A DNA stretch of 64,000 bases from RGIG3178 sp942492795 (GCA_942492795.1 OW818639.1:434001-498000); one strand, 5' to 3'; shown: positions 7,748 to 16,604, counted from the stretch's first letter. Notes: generated from the sequence alone by a model not told the origin. Translations and numbers: made by a program.

Positions 7748-7784
7748 GGTAGTGGAGGGCCAAGGGACCTGTCCCTGTGGTTTT
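7748..7784 (-). repeat. REP-type repeat, third copy
   Basis: GGTAGTGGAGGGCCAAGGG unit with one change from the copy at 6488; forms the right end of element 2. Confidence 0.7.
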
Positions 7785-7801
7785 CGTGGTTTTTTACTGT
7801 A

Positions 7802-8215
7802 TCACTTAGGCTGCCATTGTTCGGCAGATTGAAAACCATCTGATATTAGCTTTTCATAAACAATTGTTATATTCCCCGTCTTTTCTTTCATCGTATTAAT
7901 TATATATTTATTTTCATTATATGTTTTTGTTACAATTAATTTTATTGTATTTTCATTTATCCACACAATATCGCAATCATATCCATAAGCAAAGAACACT
8001 TCATCTTTTTGTGTTTCGTTTGTGTTTGAAATAAATACCTTTTCTCCGGATGGCGCAGCTGCTCCTAGAGAATAAATGTATACTGATGCCAAGCAGTTAC
8101 CATCCGGACTTACTCGTTTCTTTAAAATGATATAATTGTCATTACTATCGCACGCCAAAAGACTAATAATAATTACAATTTGTATGGCTATATGTAATTT
8201 TCTTGTTAACCTCAT
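7802..8215 (-). CDS. Small hypothetical lipoprotein
   Basis: A 137-residue protein. The ATG at 8215 is preceded by GGAG at 9 bases; a TTG five codons upstream overlaps that ribosome site. The signal ends in lipobox SLLAC. The remainder, with SPDGNCLASVYIYSLGAAAPSGEKVFI, resembles the DUF5412-like group of small Firmicutes lipoproteins with a strand-rich fold, but I am not certain. AT-rich like its neighbours. Function unknown. Confidence 0.5.
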   Translation of the reverse strand: MRLTRKLHIAIQIVIIISLLACDSNDNYIILKKRVSPDGNCLASVYIYSLGAAAPSGEKVFISNTNETQKDEVFFAYGYDCDIVWINENTIKLIVTKTYNENKYIINTMKEKTGNITIVYEKLISDGFQSAEQWQPK

Positions 8216-8385
8216 TTGATAAATCTCCAATCATTTTATTGCCGTAACTTACCAGCCATATCCGCCTCCTGAATGAAGCTTAAAATCAGGAAACACGGGG
8301 ACGGTTTGTTTCAGTTTGATACGCATTTATCTCAGTGTCATTATATCATTCTAAATAATCAATAACCACGTATAGCAGTTAAAAC

Positions 8386-8415
8386 AAAAGAAGCCCTCTT
8401 GTGAGGACTTCTTTT
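8386..8415 (-). terminator. Terminator copy after the broken tRNA-Met
   Basis: Same hairpin as at 6117-6146 with one loop change; directly follows the CCA end of the degenerate tRNA copy. Confidence 0.7.
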
Positions 8416-8416
8416 C

Positions 8417-8493
8417 TGGTAGCGGCAATCCGATTCGAACGGATGACAGGCCGGGTATGAAACTCCTACTCTAGATCGCTGCGTTACGCCGCC
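8417..8493 (-). pseudogene. Degenerate tRNA-Met (CAT) copy
   Basis: Same length (77 bases) as the intact tRNA-Met at 10298-10374, with CCA, acceptor stem and T arm kept and the CAT anticodon still present. The D stem has one mismatch, and the anticodon stem (GGAGT against CCGGC) has three of five pairs broken, so it should not fold as a working tRNA. Confidence 0.75.
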
Positions 8494-8573
8494 ATGTAAA
8501 GAGCCGCAAAGGCTCTGGGGGCCCCCGCAAAGTCCGATAGACTTTGTGGGGTAAGGAGGAGCAACGGAGCGAT
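8494..8573 (-). repeat. tRNA-Met upstream repeat, copy 1
   Basis: About 80 bases almost identical to 10375-10455. They can form two hairpins: AGAGCC/GGCTCT, and CCCCGCAAAGTC/GACTTTGTGGGG around CGATA. With the adjacent tRNA this makes a duplicated segment of roughly 190 bases. Confidence 0.7.
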
Positions 8574-8642
8574 CCAAAAAATCCCAGCACCAGATCATAA
8601 GAAAGCATGGATGGGACACCCGTGACTTTATTAACCGACCTA

Positions 8643-9794
8643 TTAATCGATTTTCAGATAGATATAAGCGTCACCATATCCGCCGACATGCGAGCGCCCA
8701 TTCGCAATAATCATTCCCCGATTATTAATCTTGACTGCACTTGTGAAGTAACCCAGAAGATCTAGGTCAAAAACTTTGCCATCCTTCCACAAGAACGCGT
8801 GTGGCCGATAACCGTTGACGGAGCGGAAGATACCGACAACCTGGTCTTTATCATTGATAAATGAAGGACTTTCGAAGGTTTTGTCAGTAAATCCACCGAG
8901 CCTGTTCATTTTATTGTTTTTCCAGATAAAACTGCCACTCATCTCTGCCGCGTCTTCCGTATTGCCAACAATGACGCCATTGTCATTAATACTTGTCGCT
9001 TCCGAATTGCTGCCGCCCAAGGTACCAAGATCACGGATTTTACCATGCTGCCACAAAAATGCATGCAAGTATCCATCAGCTGTTTCTGAAGATCCAACAA
9101 TCTGACCGTTGTTGTTCATAGCCAGCGGATAGGTTTCACTGCCGCCCAAAGTTCCCAGATCGATAAATTTCCCGTTCTGCCACAGACAACCCCGATTATT
9201 GCCGGCGGTATCCTGGTACTCGCCGAGAATCTGGTTGCGGTCATTAATCATATTCGCCGATGAACTGATGCTCCCGCTAGTTGCCAGCTCGATCATGTTC
9301 CCGTTTTTCCATAAAAATGCCCGAGTGGTTTCATCGGTCAATGTAAAATTGCCAACAATGAAGTTATTGTTATTGATATCCAGTGCAGTTGAAGAGACTC
9401 CGCTCATCATGCCCAGATTGATCTTGACACCCTTTTTAAAAAGATAAGCCTCTCCGTCTGCTTCACCAACCACCAGACCCCTGTTATTCAAAGCATTGGC
9501 TCTCGAGCTGACGCCAAGCAGATTGCCAAGATCGGTCATCACACCTTCCTTCCAGATGAAGGCGTGCTCATAGTTCCCTTGGCGACCTTCATGGGCAAAA
9601 CCAACGCATTGCCCTTTGTTGTTCAGATCAGTTACCACTGAACTGTTACCATCCAAAACCCCTAAAGCGATTGATCGATATCCTGAATCGCCATCGATCA
9701 TATCTGCAGAAATGAATACCGGTGAACACCCCAGCATGAAGATGGAAGCGATCCATATGAATGGAAATAAAAAGTACAGTTTTTTCATTTTCAT
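8643..9794 (-). CDS. HAF-repeat lipoprotein
   Basis: A 383-residue protein. Lipoprotein signal with lipobox FMLGC (Cys at about 23). The rest is a chain of about seven repeats of the form AFLWKNGKxxDLGTLGGxxSxAxxINxxGQIVG (for example LGTLGGSETYPLAMNNNGQIVG and LGTLGGSNSEATSINDNGVIVG), the HAF extracellular repeat, which builds a beta-propeller. It is anchored outside the cell; the role is unknown in the family. GC content is nearer the core genes than that of the lipoproteins to its left. Confidence 0.8.
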   Translation of the reverse strand: MKMKKLYFLFPFIWIASIFMLGCSPVFISADMIDGDSGYRSIALGVLDGNSSVVTDLNNKGQCVGFAHEGRQGNYEHAFIWKEGVMTDLGNLLGVSSRANALNNRGLVVGEADGEAYLFKKGVKINLGMMSGVSSTALDINNNNFIVGNFTLTDETTRAFLWKNGNMIELATSGSISSSANMINDRNQILGEYQDTAGNNRGCLWQNGKFIDLGTLGGSETYPLAMNNNGQIVGSSETADGYLHAFLWQHGKIRDLGTLGGSNSEATSINDNGVIVGNTEDAAEMSGSFIWKNNKMNRLGGFTDKTFESPSFINDKDQVVGIFRSVNGYRPHAFLWKDGKVFDLDLLGYFTSAVKINNRGMIIANGRSHVGGYGDAYIYLKID

Positions 9795-10297
9795 GACCGC
9801 CTTTCGAATACTGCAATACTGATAGAATCCATTTTATACCATTTCTTGTCGACAAAACGACTGTAATACCAGCAATTTAGCTTATGTTATAAAGTATACA
9901 CCTTTTTCGATATCTCGACAAATTGTTTCCGAATAGCATTTCAACATTCATTGCATCGCATCGGTACGAATCCGGTACGGTTATCTGCGGATCCATATGC
10001 TTTTAAAGCGAGAAGGATGGAATATTAACCATAAACGATAGTACCATTTCAGGAGGATTCCATTACGATCCTTATATCTAGTAGTATTTGTTATCATAGA
10101 ATGTTATCGGCATTATAATGAATGTTATAATGAAACGCCTTGACAACCCTTTGTGATAGAAAATGCATGCACATCATACCCAACTTTACAGGGCAATTAA
10201 AGAGGATAAAATAGCGATCATCAATCACTCTCGGATTTATATATGCGCTCAATTAAAACTGACAACAAAAAAAGCCCGATTTCTCGGACTTTTTCTT
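9795..10297. other. Intergenic, no gene seen
   Basis: About 500 bases of AT-rich DNA between the HAF-repeat gene and the tRNA-Met terminator. I find no convincing ORF, RNA fold or inverted repeat. A short GATCC-containing palindromic stretch near 10050-10075 is not strong. Confidence 0.5.
10269..10294 (-). terminator. Terminator of the tRNA-fMet/tRNA-Met transcript
   Basis: AAAAAG/CTTTTT plus CCGA/TCGG stem with a single internal mismatch, right after the CCA end of tRNA-Met. Confidence 0.75.
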
Positions 10298-10374
10298 TGG
10301 TAGCGGCGATCCGATTCGAACGGATGACAGGCCGGGTATGAACCGACTACTCTAGCCAGCTGAGTTACGCCGCC
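10298..10374 (-). tRNA. tRNA-Met (CAT), elongator
   Basis: A full 77-base cloverleaf on the minus strand with encoded CCA: acceptor GGCGGCG/CGCCGCT, D arm, anticodon stem GTCGG/CCGGC with loop TTCATAC (anticodon CAT), T arm with TTCGAAT. The acceptor and D arm resemble elongator tRNA-Met of Bacillus. It is the intact member of three related segments (6148, 8417, 10298). Confidence 0.92.
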
Positions 10375-10455
10375 ATGTAAAGAGCCGCAAAGGCTCTGGG
10401 GGCCCCCGCAAAGTCCGATAGACTTTGTGGGGAAAGGAGGAGCAATGGAGCGAAC
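10375..10455 (-). repeat. tRNA-Met upstream repeat, copy 2
   Basis: Matches 8494-8573 with a few changes and the same two hairpins; lies between the two tRNA genes here. Confidence 0.7.
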
Positions 10456-10459
10456 CGAA

Positions 10460-10487
10460 GAATTCCCAGTCTTTCGACTGGGGATTC
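10460..10487 (-). terminator. Hairpin between tRNA-fMet and tRNA-Met
   Basis: GAATTCCCAGTC/GACTGGGGATTC stem with a TTTC loop. It could terminate after tRNA-fMet or serve as a processing site in a joint transcript; the following T-run is weak. Confidence 0.5.
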
Positions 10488-10514
10488 TGTTGTGGAGCGC
10501 AATTTGCTCCGACG

Positions 10515-10592
<78 letters not shown>

Positions 10593-10603
10593 ATGACTTC
10601 ATT

Positions 10604-10632
10604 AGTATAGACGCCGACCTGTGCTTTGTCAA
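10604..10632 (-). promoter_or_regulatory. Sigma-A promoter of the tRNA-fMet/Met unit
   Basis: TTGACA, 17 bases, TATACT, placed 12 bases before the tRNA-fMet 5' end. It sits just past the ppx stop codon. Confidence 0.8.
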
Positions 10633-10635
10633 GGG

Positions 10636-11547
10636 CTATCTGCACTTGTTCAGAAGGTATGCGTCCAGCCCGTCAAAGTCGCTTGCGATCAGCACATCCG
10701 CGCCCGCACGCGCCATTACCATGCACGCGATCAGGCATCCGGCAACGATAACGTCCGCGCGTTTGGGGTGCATGCCGGGCATTTCGATGCGCGCTTTGGC
10801 GGTCATGTTGATCAGCCGCGTTTGCAGCTTTTCGAGTTCATGAAGCGACATTTGGTATCCGTTCACCTGTTTTGCATCGTATTCCGGCAGTCCCAAAAAC
10901 AGCATCGCCAGCTGTGTCGCCGTCCCCCCGACGCCAACCAGAGCCGCTGCCTTATCATTCCCCAAAACCGTTTGGCACAATCGCTCCACAAGCGGCCGGC
11001 CGCGCTCTGCCATCGCCAAGAGCATCAGCGGACTTATATCGTCGAAATCGCCCAAAAAACGCTCGAGCGATGTCACCGTACCCAGCGGCACGGAGCAGGA
11101 ACAAAATGCCCCATCCTTCATGCGGATCAATTCCGTGGAACCGCCCCCGATGTCCATGACCACATCGCCATGCATCGAAGCACCCTGATAGGCAAGCAGC
11201 GCTTCCGCTTCGCCGTCGATGATCTCGGGCACAAGGCCGTCGATTTCCTTCAGTCGGGACAACAGTTCGTCCCCGTTTTTCGCTTCCCGCGCTGCGCTTG
11301 TGGCATAGCAAAAAACAGACCCCTCTACCCCCTGCGCTTTTGCCGATCCGACAAATTCGCGCACAGCCGTGATGGTGCGCTGTATCGCCTGCGGGTTTAG
11401 AACGCCTGTTTGAACCAGTCCTTCGCCGAGCCTTGTTATGGTAAGATGTTTTTCCCCGGTGATTTTTATTCCGTCGCAACAACCAATCAGCATCCGGACC
11501 GAATGCGTCCCGATGTCGATGGCTGCCGCCATATTGCCTGTGTTCAT
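10636..11547 (-). CDS. ppx: Ppx/GppA-family exopolyphosphatase
   Basis: A 303-residue single-module member of the Ppx/GppA phosphatases (ASKHA fold). The first phosphate loop is AAAIDIGTHSVRMLIG near the N-terminus; GDVVMDIGGGSTELIRM (about residue 120-136) is the second, and VGVGGTATQLAML the third. It hydrolyses polyphosphate or the 5' phosphate of pppGpp. The ATG at 11547 follows AGGAG by 6 bases, 16 bases after the divIC stop, so it belongs to the yabP-yabQ-divIC-ppx unit. The C-terminal HD domain of long Ppx enzymes is absent. Confidence 0.88.
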   Translation of the reverse strand: MNTGNMAAAIDIGTHSVRMLIGCCDGIKITGEKHLTITRLGEGLVQTGVLNPQAIQRTITAVREFVGSAKAQGVEGSVFCYATSAAREAKNGDELLSRLKEIDGLVPEIIDGEAEALLAYQGASMHGDVVMDIGGGSTELIRMKDGAFCSCSVPLGTVTSLERFLGDFDDISPLMLLAMAERGRPLVERLCQTVLGNDKAAALVGVGGTATQLAMLFLGLPEYDAKQVNGYQMSLHELEKLQTRLINMTAKARIEMPGMHPKRADVIVAGCLIACMVMARAGADVLIASDFDGLDAYLLNKCR

Positions 11548-11563
11548 CGTGTTCTCCTGAAAT

Positions 11564-11863
11564 CTATTTTTCATCCTTGATGACAAACCGCGATTCGTTC
11601 GGCTTTACCCAGCCGAGCTTTTCGCGTGCCACGGATTCAATATACTCGTCGGTGCTGGAGATCTCAATCAGGTTGTTGAGCTTGTCCACGGTAAGCGCGG
11701 CATTTTTGATCTGCGTCTGAAGCGCCTGTTGCTCCGCGCTTAACCGGTTGATCTCTATCCACTGGGAAATAAGCGCATAGCCAGCATACAGCATGAAGGC
11801 AATCATCACATAAACATAAAAACGCAGACGGATCTTCCGCTTGGGTTTCACGCCGTCAGCCAT
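11564..11863 (-). CDS. divIC: Septum formation protein DivIC/FtsB
   Basis: A 99-residue bitopic protein: short basic cytoplasmic tail (KPKRKIRLR), one membrane helix (about residues 15-35), then a coiled coil (INRLSAEQQALQTQIKNAA) and the conserved EYIESVAREKLGWVKPNE motif. It works in the divisome with FtsL and FtsQ/DivIB. I prefer the ATG at 11863, with GGGAGG 9 bases away, over one two codons upstream that is too close to it. The order yabP-yabQ-divIC is the same as in Bacillus subtilis. Confidence 0.9.
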   Translation of the reverse strand: MADGVKPKRKIRLRFYVYVMIAFMLYAGYALISQWIEINRLSAEQQALQTQIKNAALTVDKLNNLIEISSTDEYIESVAREKLGWVKPNESRFVIKDEK

Positions 11864-11902
11864 ACGCATGCACCTCCCGTGTGGTATTGGTTCTATTTCA
11901 TT

Positions 11903-12277
11903 TTACTCATCCGATTTGTGTTTTGCAAGCATTTGGTTCAAAGCAAAGCTTGCACGCCTTGCCTGCCGGGCAACAAACGCGATCATTCGGGATATTGTCC
12001 GCCTGAGCGCCACTCCCGGGCCAGCATAAAAAACAGCAAAGCCCGTGGCAAACGCGGCAACCCCAAACAGCCGAATCTGCCCGGACAATGAATAAGCGGT
12101 GCAAACGCCGAACAATACCACGATGGAAAAGCAGAAGAGCAAATCCAATATGCCCGTCCAAACGGGGCGTCGCTTGCTGCCTTGCAGTCCCCGTATGACG
12201 GCATACAGAAGCCCGCCCAGCATACCCGCTGCCGCAAAGATCAAAAATACCTTGGGATGAACGACAATATCTGCCAT
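11903..12277 (-). CDS. yabQ: Spore cortex biosynthesis protein YabQ
   Basis: A 124-residue membrane protein with about three to four hydrophobic helices, including the LDLLFCFSIVVLFGVCTAYSL segment followed by GQIRLFG, the pattern of YabQ. In Bacillus it is made in the mother cell and localises to the outer forespore membrane, where it is needed for cortex formation. It begins one base after the yabP stop, so translation is probably coupled. The C-terminal tail is basic. Confidence 0.85.
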   Translation of the reverse strand: MADIVVHPKVFLIFAAAGMLGGLLYAVIRGLQGSKRRPVWTGILDLLFCFSIVVLFGVCTAYSLSGQIRLFGVAAFATGFAVFYAGPGVALRRTISRMIAFVARQARRASFALNQMLAKHKSDE

Positions 12278-12568
12278 CTAGCGCTTGAGCAGCCTCGAAA
12301 ACAGGCCCACCTTCGGCGCGGATTCCTCGGAATACATGGCACCAAAAATCTCGCCGGATACGATCAGCTGTCCCTCTTCCAGGTTAAGCCTGTCGATGTG
12401 CAGATCGGTACCCTCGATGGTCAATAAACCGCAGTTGGTAAAGACGGCTATCATCTCTTCATGGAAACTGTCAAGTTCCTCCACGCCGTTTATCACGGCG
12501 CGGCGGCGCATTTCGATGGTGAGCGTATGCGGCTTTCCCGTGCTGCGCGTTTCCAATTCTCTTGCCAA
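12278..12568 (-). CDS. yabP: Sporulation protein YabP
   Basis: A 96-residue soluble protein of the YabP/YqfC family: HTLTIEMRRRAVINGVEELDSF, then LLTIEGTDLHIDRLNLEEGQLIVSGEI, a strand-rich fold. YabP is a mother-cell coat/cortex-related protein of unknown chemistry, co-expressed with YabQ. The start appears to be a TTG with GAGG just upstream. A readable sigma-E promoter lies 26 bases before it. Confidence 0.87.
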   Translation of the reverse strand: MARELETRSTGKPHTLTIEMRRRAVINGVEELDSFHEEMIAVFTNCGLLTIEGTDLHIDRLNLEEGQLIVSGEIFGAMYSEESAPKVGLFSRLLKR

Positions 12569-12593
12569 AGACCTCGTCCCCTTTCCCCTTATG

Positions 12594-12623
12594 ATAGGTA
12601 TGCAGGGACGTCCATCAATATGC
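12594..12623 (-). promoter_or_regulatory. Sigma-E promoter of yabP-yabQ
   Basis: GCATATT, 14 bases, CATACCTAT closely matches the sigma-E (mother cell) consensus (-35 like KMATATT, -10 like CATACANT). It sits between the prfB stop and yabP, where a mother-cell promoter is expected. Confidence 0.7.
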
Positions 12624-12625
12624 GC

Positions 12626-13721
12626 TTAAGAGTGTATCAGGTACTCGGTGATGAACAGTTCCAATTCGCCGTCCATCACGCTTTGTATGTTGCCTGTCTC
12701 GGCTCCCGTGCGGTGGTCTTTGACAAGGCTGTAGGGATGGAACACATAGGAGCGGATTTGGCTGCCCCATTCGATCTTCTTCAGCTCACCCTTGATTTCG
12801 GCGTGCTTTTCCGCTATCTCGCGCTCGCGCAGTTCAACAAGCTTGCTGCGCAGCATTTTCATCGCGGTTTCGCGGTTTTGGATCTGGCTTCGCTCGTTCT
12901 GGCACTGCACCACGATGTTGGTTGGCAGATGCGTGATGCGGATGGCGCTTGAGGTCTTGTTGACATGCTGCCCGCCCGCGCCGCTACTGCGATAGGTATC
13001 CACGCGCAGATCGTCGCTGTCTATCTCAACCGCGGTATCGTCCTCGATCAACGGCATCACGTCCAGCGACGCGAAGGAAGTATGCCGCCTGCCGGACGAG
13101 TCAAACGGGGAAATGCGCACAAGCCTGTGCACGCCTTTTTCCGCTTTCAGATAGCCGTAGGCGTCGGGTCCCTGTACTTCAAAGGACACGCTTTTAATGC
13201 CCGCCTCGTCACCGTCCAACATATCCAAAACGCGCACCGCATAGCCGCGTTTTTCGCAATACCGGGTGTACATGCGGTAGAGCATCTGCACCCAGTCCTG
13301 CGCTTCGGTGCCGCCCGCGCCCGCGTGCAGGGTCAGGATGGCGTTGTTGTGGTCGTATTCCCCTTTTAAAAGCGTGGAAAGGCGAAGCTCTTCCACCCTT
13401 CGGGCGAGCCCCGGCGCTTCCCTTTTTACTTCGTTTAGAACGCCCTCGTCGCCTTCGTCCATCGCCATCGAAAGAAGCTCCGATGCGTCGGAAACGGCTG
13501 CGCTGAGTTTGTCGTAATCCTCAAGACGATATTCGAGATCCTTGATCTGTTTGTTGATCTTCTGCGCCGCATCGACGTTGTCCCAGAAACCCGGCACTTC
13601 CATCTTATCGTGCAATTCCTTTAACGTGGCCCTCAATGCGGGCAGGTCAAAGGGATTCACCTGCCTTTTTCATTGCGTCCAGCATATCGGACAACTGCGT
13701 TTGCAGTAATTCAAATTCCAT
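12626..13721 (-). CDS. prfB: Peptide chain release factor 2 (programmed +1 frameshift)
   Basis: RF2, which reads UAA and UGA and releases the peptide. The first ORF starts at the ATG at 13721 (GGAGG-like site upstream) and reaches an in-frame TGA at 13647-13649 as codon 25. The shift site CTTTGAC is intact, with the purine-rich internal ribosome site AGGTGA upstream. A +1 slip there gives a 364-residue protein. The GGQ motif is at about 249-251 (SSGAGGQHVNKT) and the SPF recognition motif at about 204-206. It starts 17 bases after secA, so the two are co-transcribed. Confidence 0.95.
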
Positions 13722-13738
13722 CGTATCCTCCGGTTTTT

Positions 13739-16426
13739 CTATTTGCCTTTGCCGCAGCAGTTTTTGTATTTCCTGCCGCTGCCGCAGGGGCATGGGTCGT
13801 TTCGTCCAACGCTGTCCTTTTTCTGTACCGGGCTGCGGTTTTGCGACGCATCCGCCTTATCCATGTTGGTCTGCGCCTCTTTGACAACCGATCTGCGCGT
13901 TGGCGCAGACTGCACGTTGAGATGGTAGAGCATCAGCACGGTGTCCTCCTGGATGCTGCGCACCATGTTCTCAAACATCTCAAAGCCTTCGAACTTGTAT
14001 TCCACCGCGGGGTCGCGCTGCCCGTAGGCACGCAGCGATACGCCCTGGCGCAACTGATCCATGTCGTCGATATGATCCATCCAATGCCGGTCGACGCTTC
14101 GAAGCAATATAACGCGCTCGATTTCGCGCATATCCGCTCCTGCATCCACCGCCATCTTTTCGCGCACCTGATAGTATTCTTCCGCCCTTTGGATGATTCT
14201 TTCGGTCAGCTCTTCACGTTTGATCGAAGACCTTTCCTCGTCCGTCAGAAGGGTATCCTTGGGCGGCAGCATCATCCGCTGCACATAGGCGACTAATCCG
14301 TCAAAATCCCATTCCTCGCGTACGACGTTCTGCTGGCAGTAAGTATCCATCGTGGTTTGGGCCAAGGTCTGGATCATCTCCATGACGTTGTCATGCACGT
14401 TTTCACCCATCAGAACCGACTTGCGCTGGGCGTAGATGATGTTGCGCTGCTGGTTCATGACGTCGTCGTATTGCAGAACGTGTTTTCGTATATCGAAGTT
14501 GCGGGACTCGATGCGGCGCTGCGCCGTTTCGATCTGCTTGGTGAGCATGCGGACATCCATCGGGATATCGTCGCCCGGGTTGAGCTTCTGCATCAGTCCC
14601 TGAATGCGTTCGCCGCCGAACAGCCGCATCAAGTCGTCTTCCAGCGCAACGTAGAACCGCGAGGAACCGGGGTCTCCCTGGCGACCGGCGCGGCCGCGCA
14701 GCTGGTTGTCGATACGCCTAGACTCATGCCGCTCGGTGCCGATGATGTGCAGGCCGCCCAGCCTGACGACCTCCTGATGTTCTTTCTGGCAGGTCTGCGC
14801 AAAGCCTTCGTACAGCTTTTTATACAGGGCGCGCGCGGATACTATTTCCTCGTCCTGCGTTTCGGCGTGGGATATCGCTTCCTCGATGCGCTCGTCGTCG
14901 TAGCCGTCCTGGCGCATCTTTTGCCGTGCGAGGTATTCCGGGTTGCCGCCCAACAGGATGTCGGTACCGCGTCCTGCCATGTTGGTGGCGATGGTCACAG
15001 AGCCTATCTTGCCCGCCTGTGCGATGATCTGCGCTTCGCGCTGATGGTTCTTGGCGTTCAACACCTCGTGTTTGACGCCGCGTTTGCTCAAAAGCTTGGC
15101 TACCGTTTCGCTCTTTTCAACGGATACGGTACCTACCAATATCGGCCGCCCGGACTTGTGCAGTTCCTCAATCTCTTCGATGACCGCCTTGAACTTGCCC
15201 GCCTCGGTGGTAAACACCACATCGTTCTCGTCTTTGCGGATCATGGGCATATGCGTTGGGATCTCCACGACGTCCAGATTATAGATGCCGCGGAACTCCT
15301 CTTCTTCGGTCTTGGCGGTACCGGTCATGCCAGCCAGCTTCTCATACATGCGGAAATAGTTCTGGAAGGTGATGGTCGCAAGCGTCTTGCTCTCGTGTGC
15401 CACCTTGACGCCTTCTTTGGCTTCAATGGCCTGGTGCAAGCCTTCGCTGTAACGGCGCCCGAGCATCAGGCGGCCCGTGAATTCGTCAACGATGATAACC
15501 TGCCCGTTTTGCACGACATAATCCACGTCGCGGCGGAACAAAACATTGGCGCGCAGCGCCTGGTTTAAATGATGGTTTAGCTCCGTATTGTCCACGTCCG
15601 AAAGATTGGTGATGCCAAAAGCGCTTTCCGCTTTTTTTACACCCTCTTCCGTCAAGGTTACGACGCGTTTCTTTTCGTCCTTGACATAATCTTCTTCCTC
15701 TTTGAGGCGGATGACAAAACGGTTGGCCGTCGTATACAGATCGGTGGATTTTTCGCCCTGGCCGGAGATGATAAGCGGCGTGCGCGCTTCGTCGATTAAG
15801 ATGGAGTCCACCTCGTCGACAATGGCGTAATGCAGGGTGCGCTGCACCATCTGTTCGCGGAAAATGACCATGTTGTCTCTGAGGTAGTCAAACCCGTATT
15901 CGTTGTTGGTGCCGTAGGTGATATCGCAGGCATAGCTTTCGCGCCGGTCGTCGGGCTCCATGTCGTGCACGATAAGGCCGACCGTCATGCCTAAGAACTT
16001 AAATATCTTGCCCATCCACTCGCTGTCGCGCTTTGCCAGGTAATCGTTGACCGTTACGATGTGAACGCCCTTGCCGGACAATGCGTTGAGGTACGCGGGA
16101 AGCGTTGCGACAAGCGTTTTTCCTTCGCCCGTCTTCATCTCGGAAATGCGTCCCTGATGCAGGACCACGCCGCCGATAAGCTGCACCCTAAAATGGCGCA
16201 TGCCCGTGGTACGCACGCTGGCCTCGCGCACAACGGCATAGGCTTCCGGCAGCAACGCTTCGAGTGATTCCCCTTGCTCCACACGGTTTCTGAACTCGGT
16301 GGTCTTCAAGCGAAGCTGTGCGTCGGACAACGCTTTCATCTTGGGTTCGAAAGCTTCAATCTGATCTGCTATCTTCTCTATGGGTTTGAGCGGATTGCTC
16401 GTCAATAAACGTGAAATTAGAGACAT
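13739..16426 (-). CDS. secA: Preprotein translocase ATPase SecA
   Basis: An 895-residue SecA, the motor that drives proteins through SecYEG. The ATG at 16426 follows GGAGGAGG; a longer frame upstream has no homologous residues. Walker A is MKTGEGKTL (about 97-105), with DEAD-type motifs VDEVDSILIDEARTPLI and the second half MAGRGTDILLGG. The C-terminus keeps the zinc finger CPCGSGRKYKNCC used to bind SecB or phospholipid. Gene order secA-prfB is common in Firmicutes. Confidence 0.97.
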   Translation of the reverse strand: MSLISRLLTSNPLKPIEKIADQIEAFEPKMKALSDAQLRLKTTEFRNRVEQGESLEALLPEAYAVVREASVRTTGMRHFRVQLIGGVVLHQGRISEMKTGEGKTLVATLPAYLNALSGKGVHIVTVNDYLAKRDSEWMGKIFKFLGMTVGLIVHDMEPDDRRESYACDITYGTNNEYGFDYLRDNMVIFREQMVQRTLHYAIVDEVDSILIDEARTPLIISGQGEKSTDLYTTANRFVIRLKEEEDYVKDEKKRVVTLTEEGVKKAESAFGITNLSDVDNTELNHHLNQALRANVLFRRDVDYVVQNGQVIIVDEFTGRLMLGRRYSEGLHQAIEAKEGVKVAHESKTLATITFQNYFRMYEKLAGMTGTAKTEEEEFRGIYNLDVVEIPTHMPMIRKDENDVVFTTEAGKFKAVIEEIEELHKSGRPILVGTVSVEKSETVAKLLSKRGVKHEVLNAKNHQREAQIIAQAGKIGSVTIATNMAGRGTDILLGGNPEYLARQKMRQDGYDDERIEEAISHAETQDEEIVSARALYKKLYEGFAQTCQKEHQEVVRLGGLHIIGTERHESRRIDNQLRGRAGRQGDPGSSRFYVALEDDLMRLFGGERIQGLMQKLNPGDDIPMDVRMLTKQIETAQRRIESRNFDIRKHVLQYDDVMNQQRNIIYAQRKSVLMGENVHDNVMEMIQTLAQTTMDTYCQQNVVREEWDFDGLVAYVQRMMLPPKDTLLTDEERSSIKREELTERIIQRAEEYYQVREKMAVDAGADMREIERVILLRSVDRHWMDHIDDMDQLRQGVSLRAYGQRDPAVEYKFEGFEMFENMVRSIQEDTVLMLYHLNVQSAPTRRSVVKEAQTNMDKADASQNRSPVQKKDSVGRNDPCPCGSGRKYKNCCGKGK

Positions 16427-16604
16427 GCGCAGGTTTCCTCCTCCATATGTCAAAGCATACATATTGTATTTTAACATCATTCCTGCCATTGGGCAATGTT
16501 TGCCGCAGATAGGCAGTGCTGATGCTTTCTGACATATCGCCCTATCATACAGGGGATGCATGGCATTTGTATAGCCGAAATGTGAATATTCCGGCTAAAA
16601 CAGC

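Larger units (their letters stand above)
7513..7784 (-). mobile_element. REP-flanked, internally deleted RAYT element 2
   Basis: The left end (7513-7540) repeats the ACCAAGG...CCTTGGT hairpin of element 1 and the right end (7748-7784) repeats its 37-base unit, again in inverted orientation. The inside holds a transposase remnant with different deletion endpoints from element 1. The two elements are therefore independent deletion products of one parent rather than copies of each other. Confidence 0.65.

Noticed and set aside
14357..15568. Long open frame (403 codons) antisense to secA
   Set aside because: Lies wholly inside secA on the other strand; codon pattern mirrors secA and there is no ribosome site or known domain.
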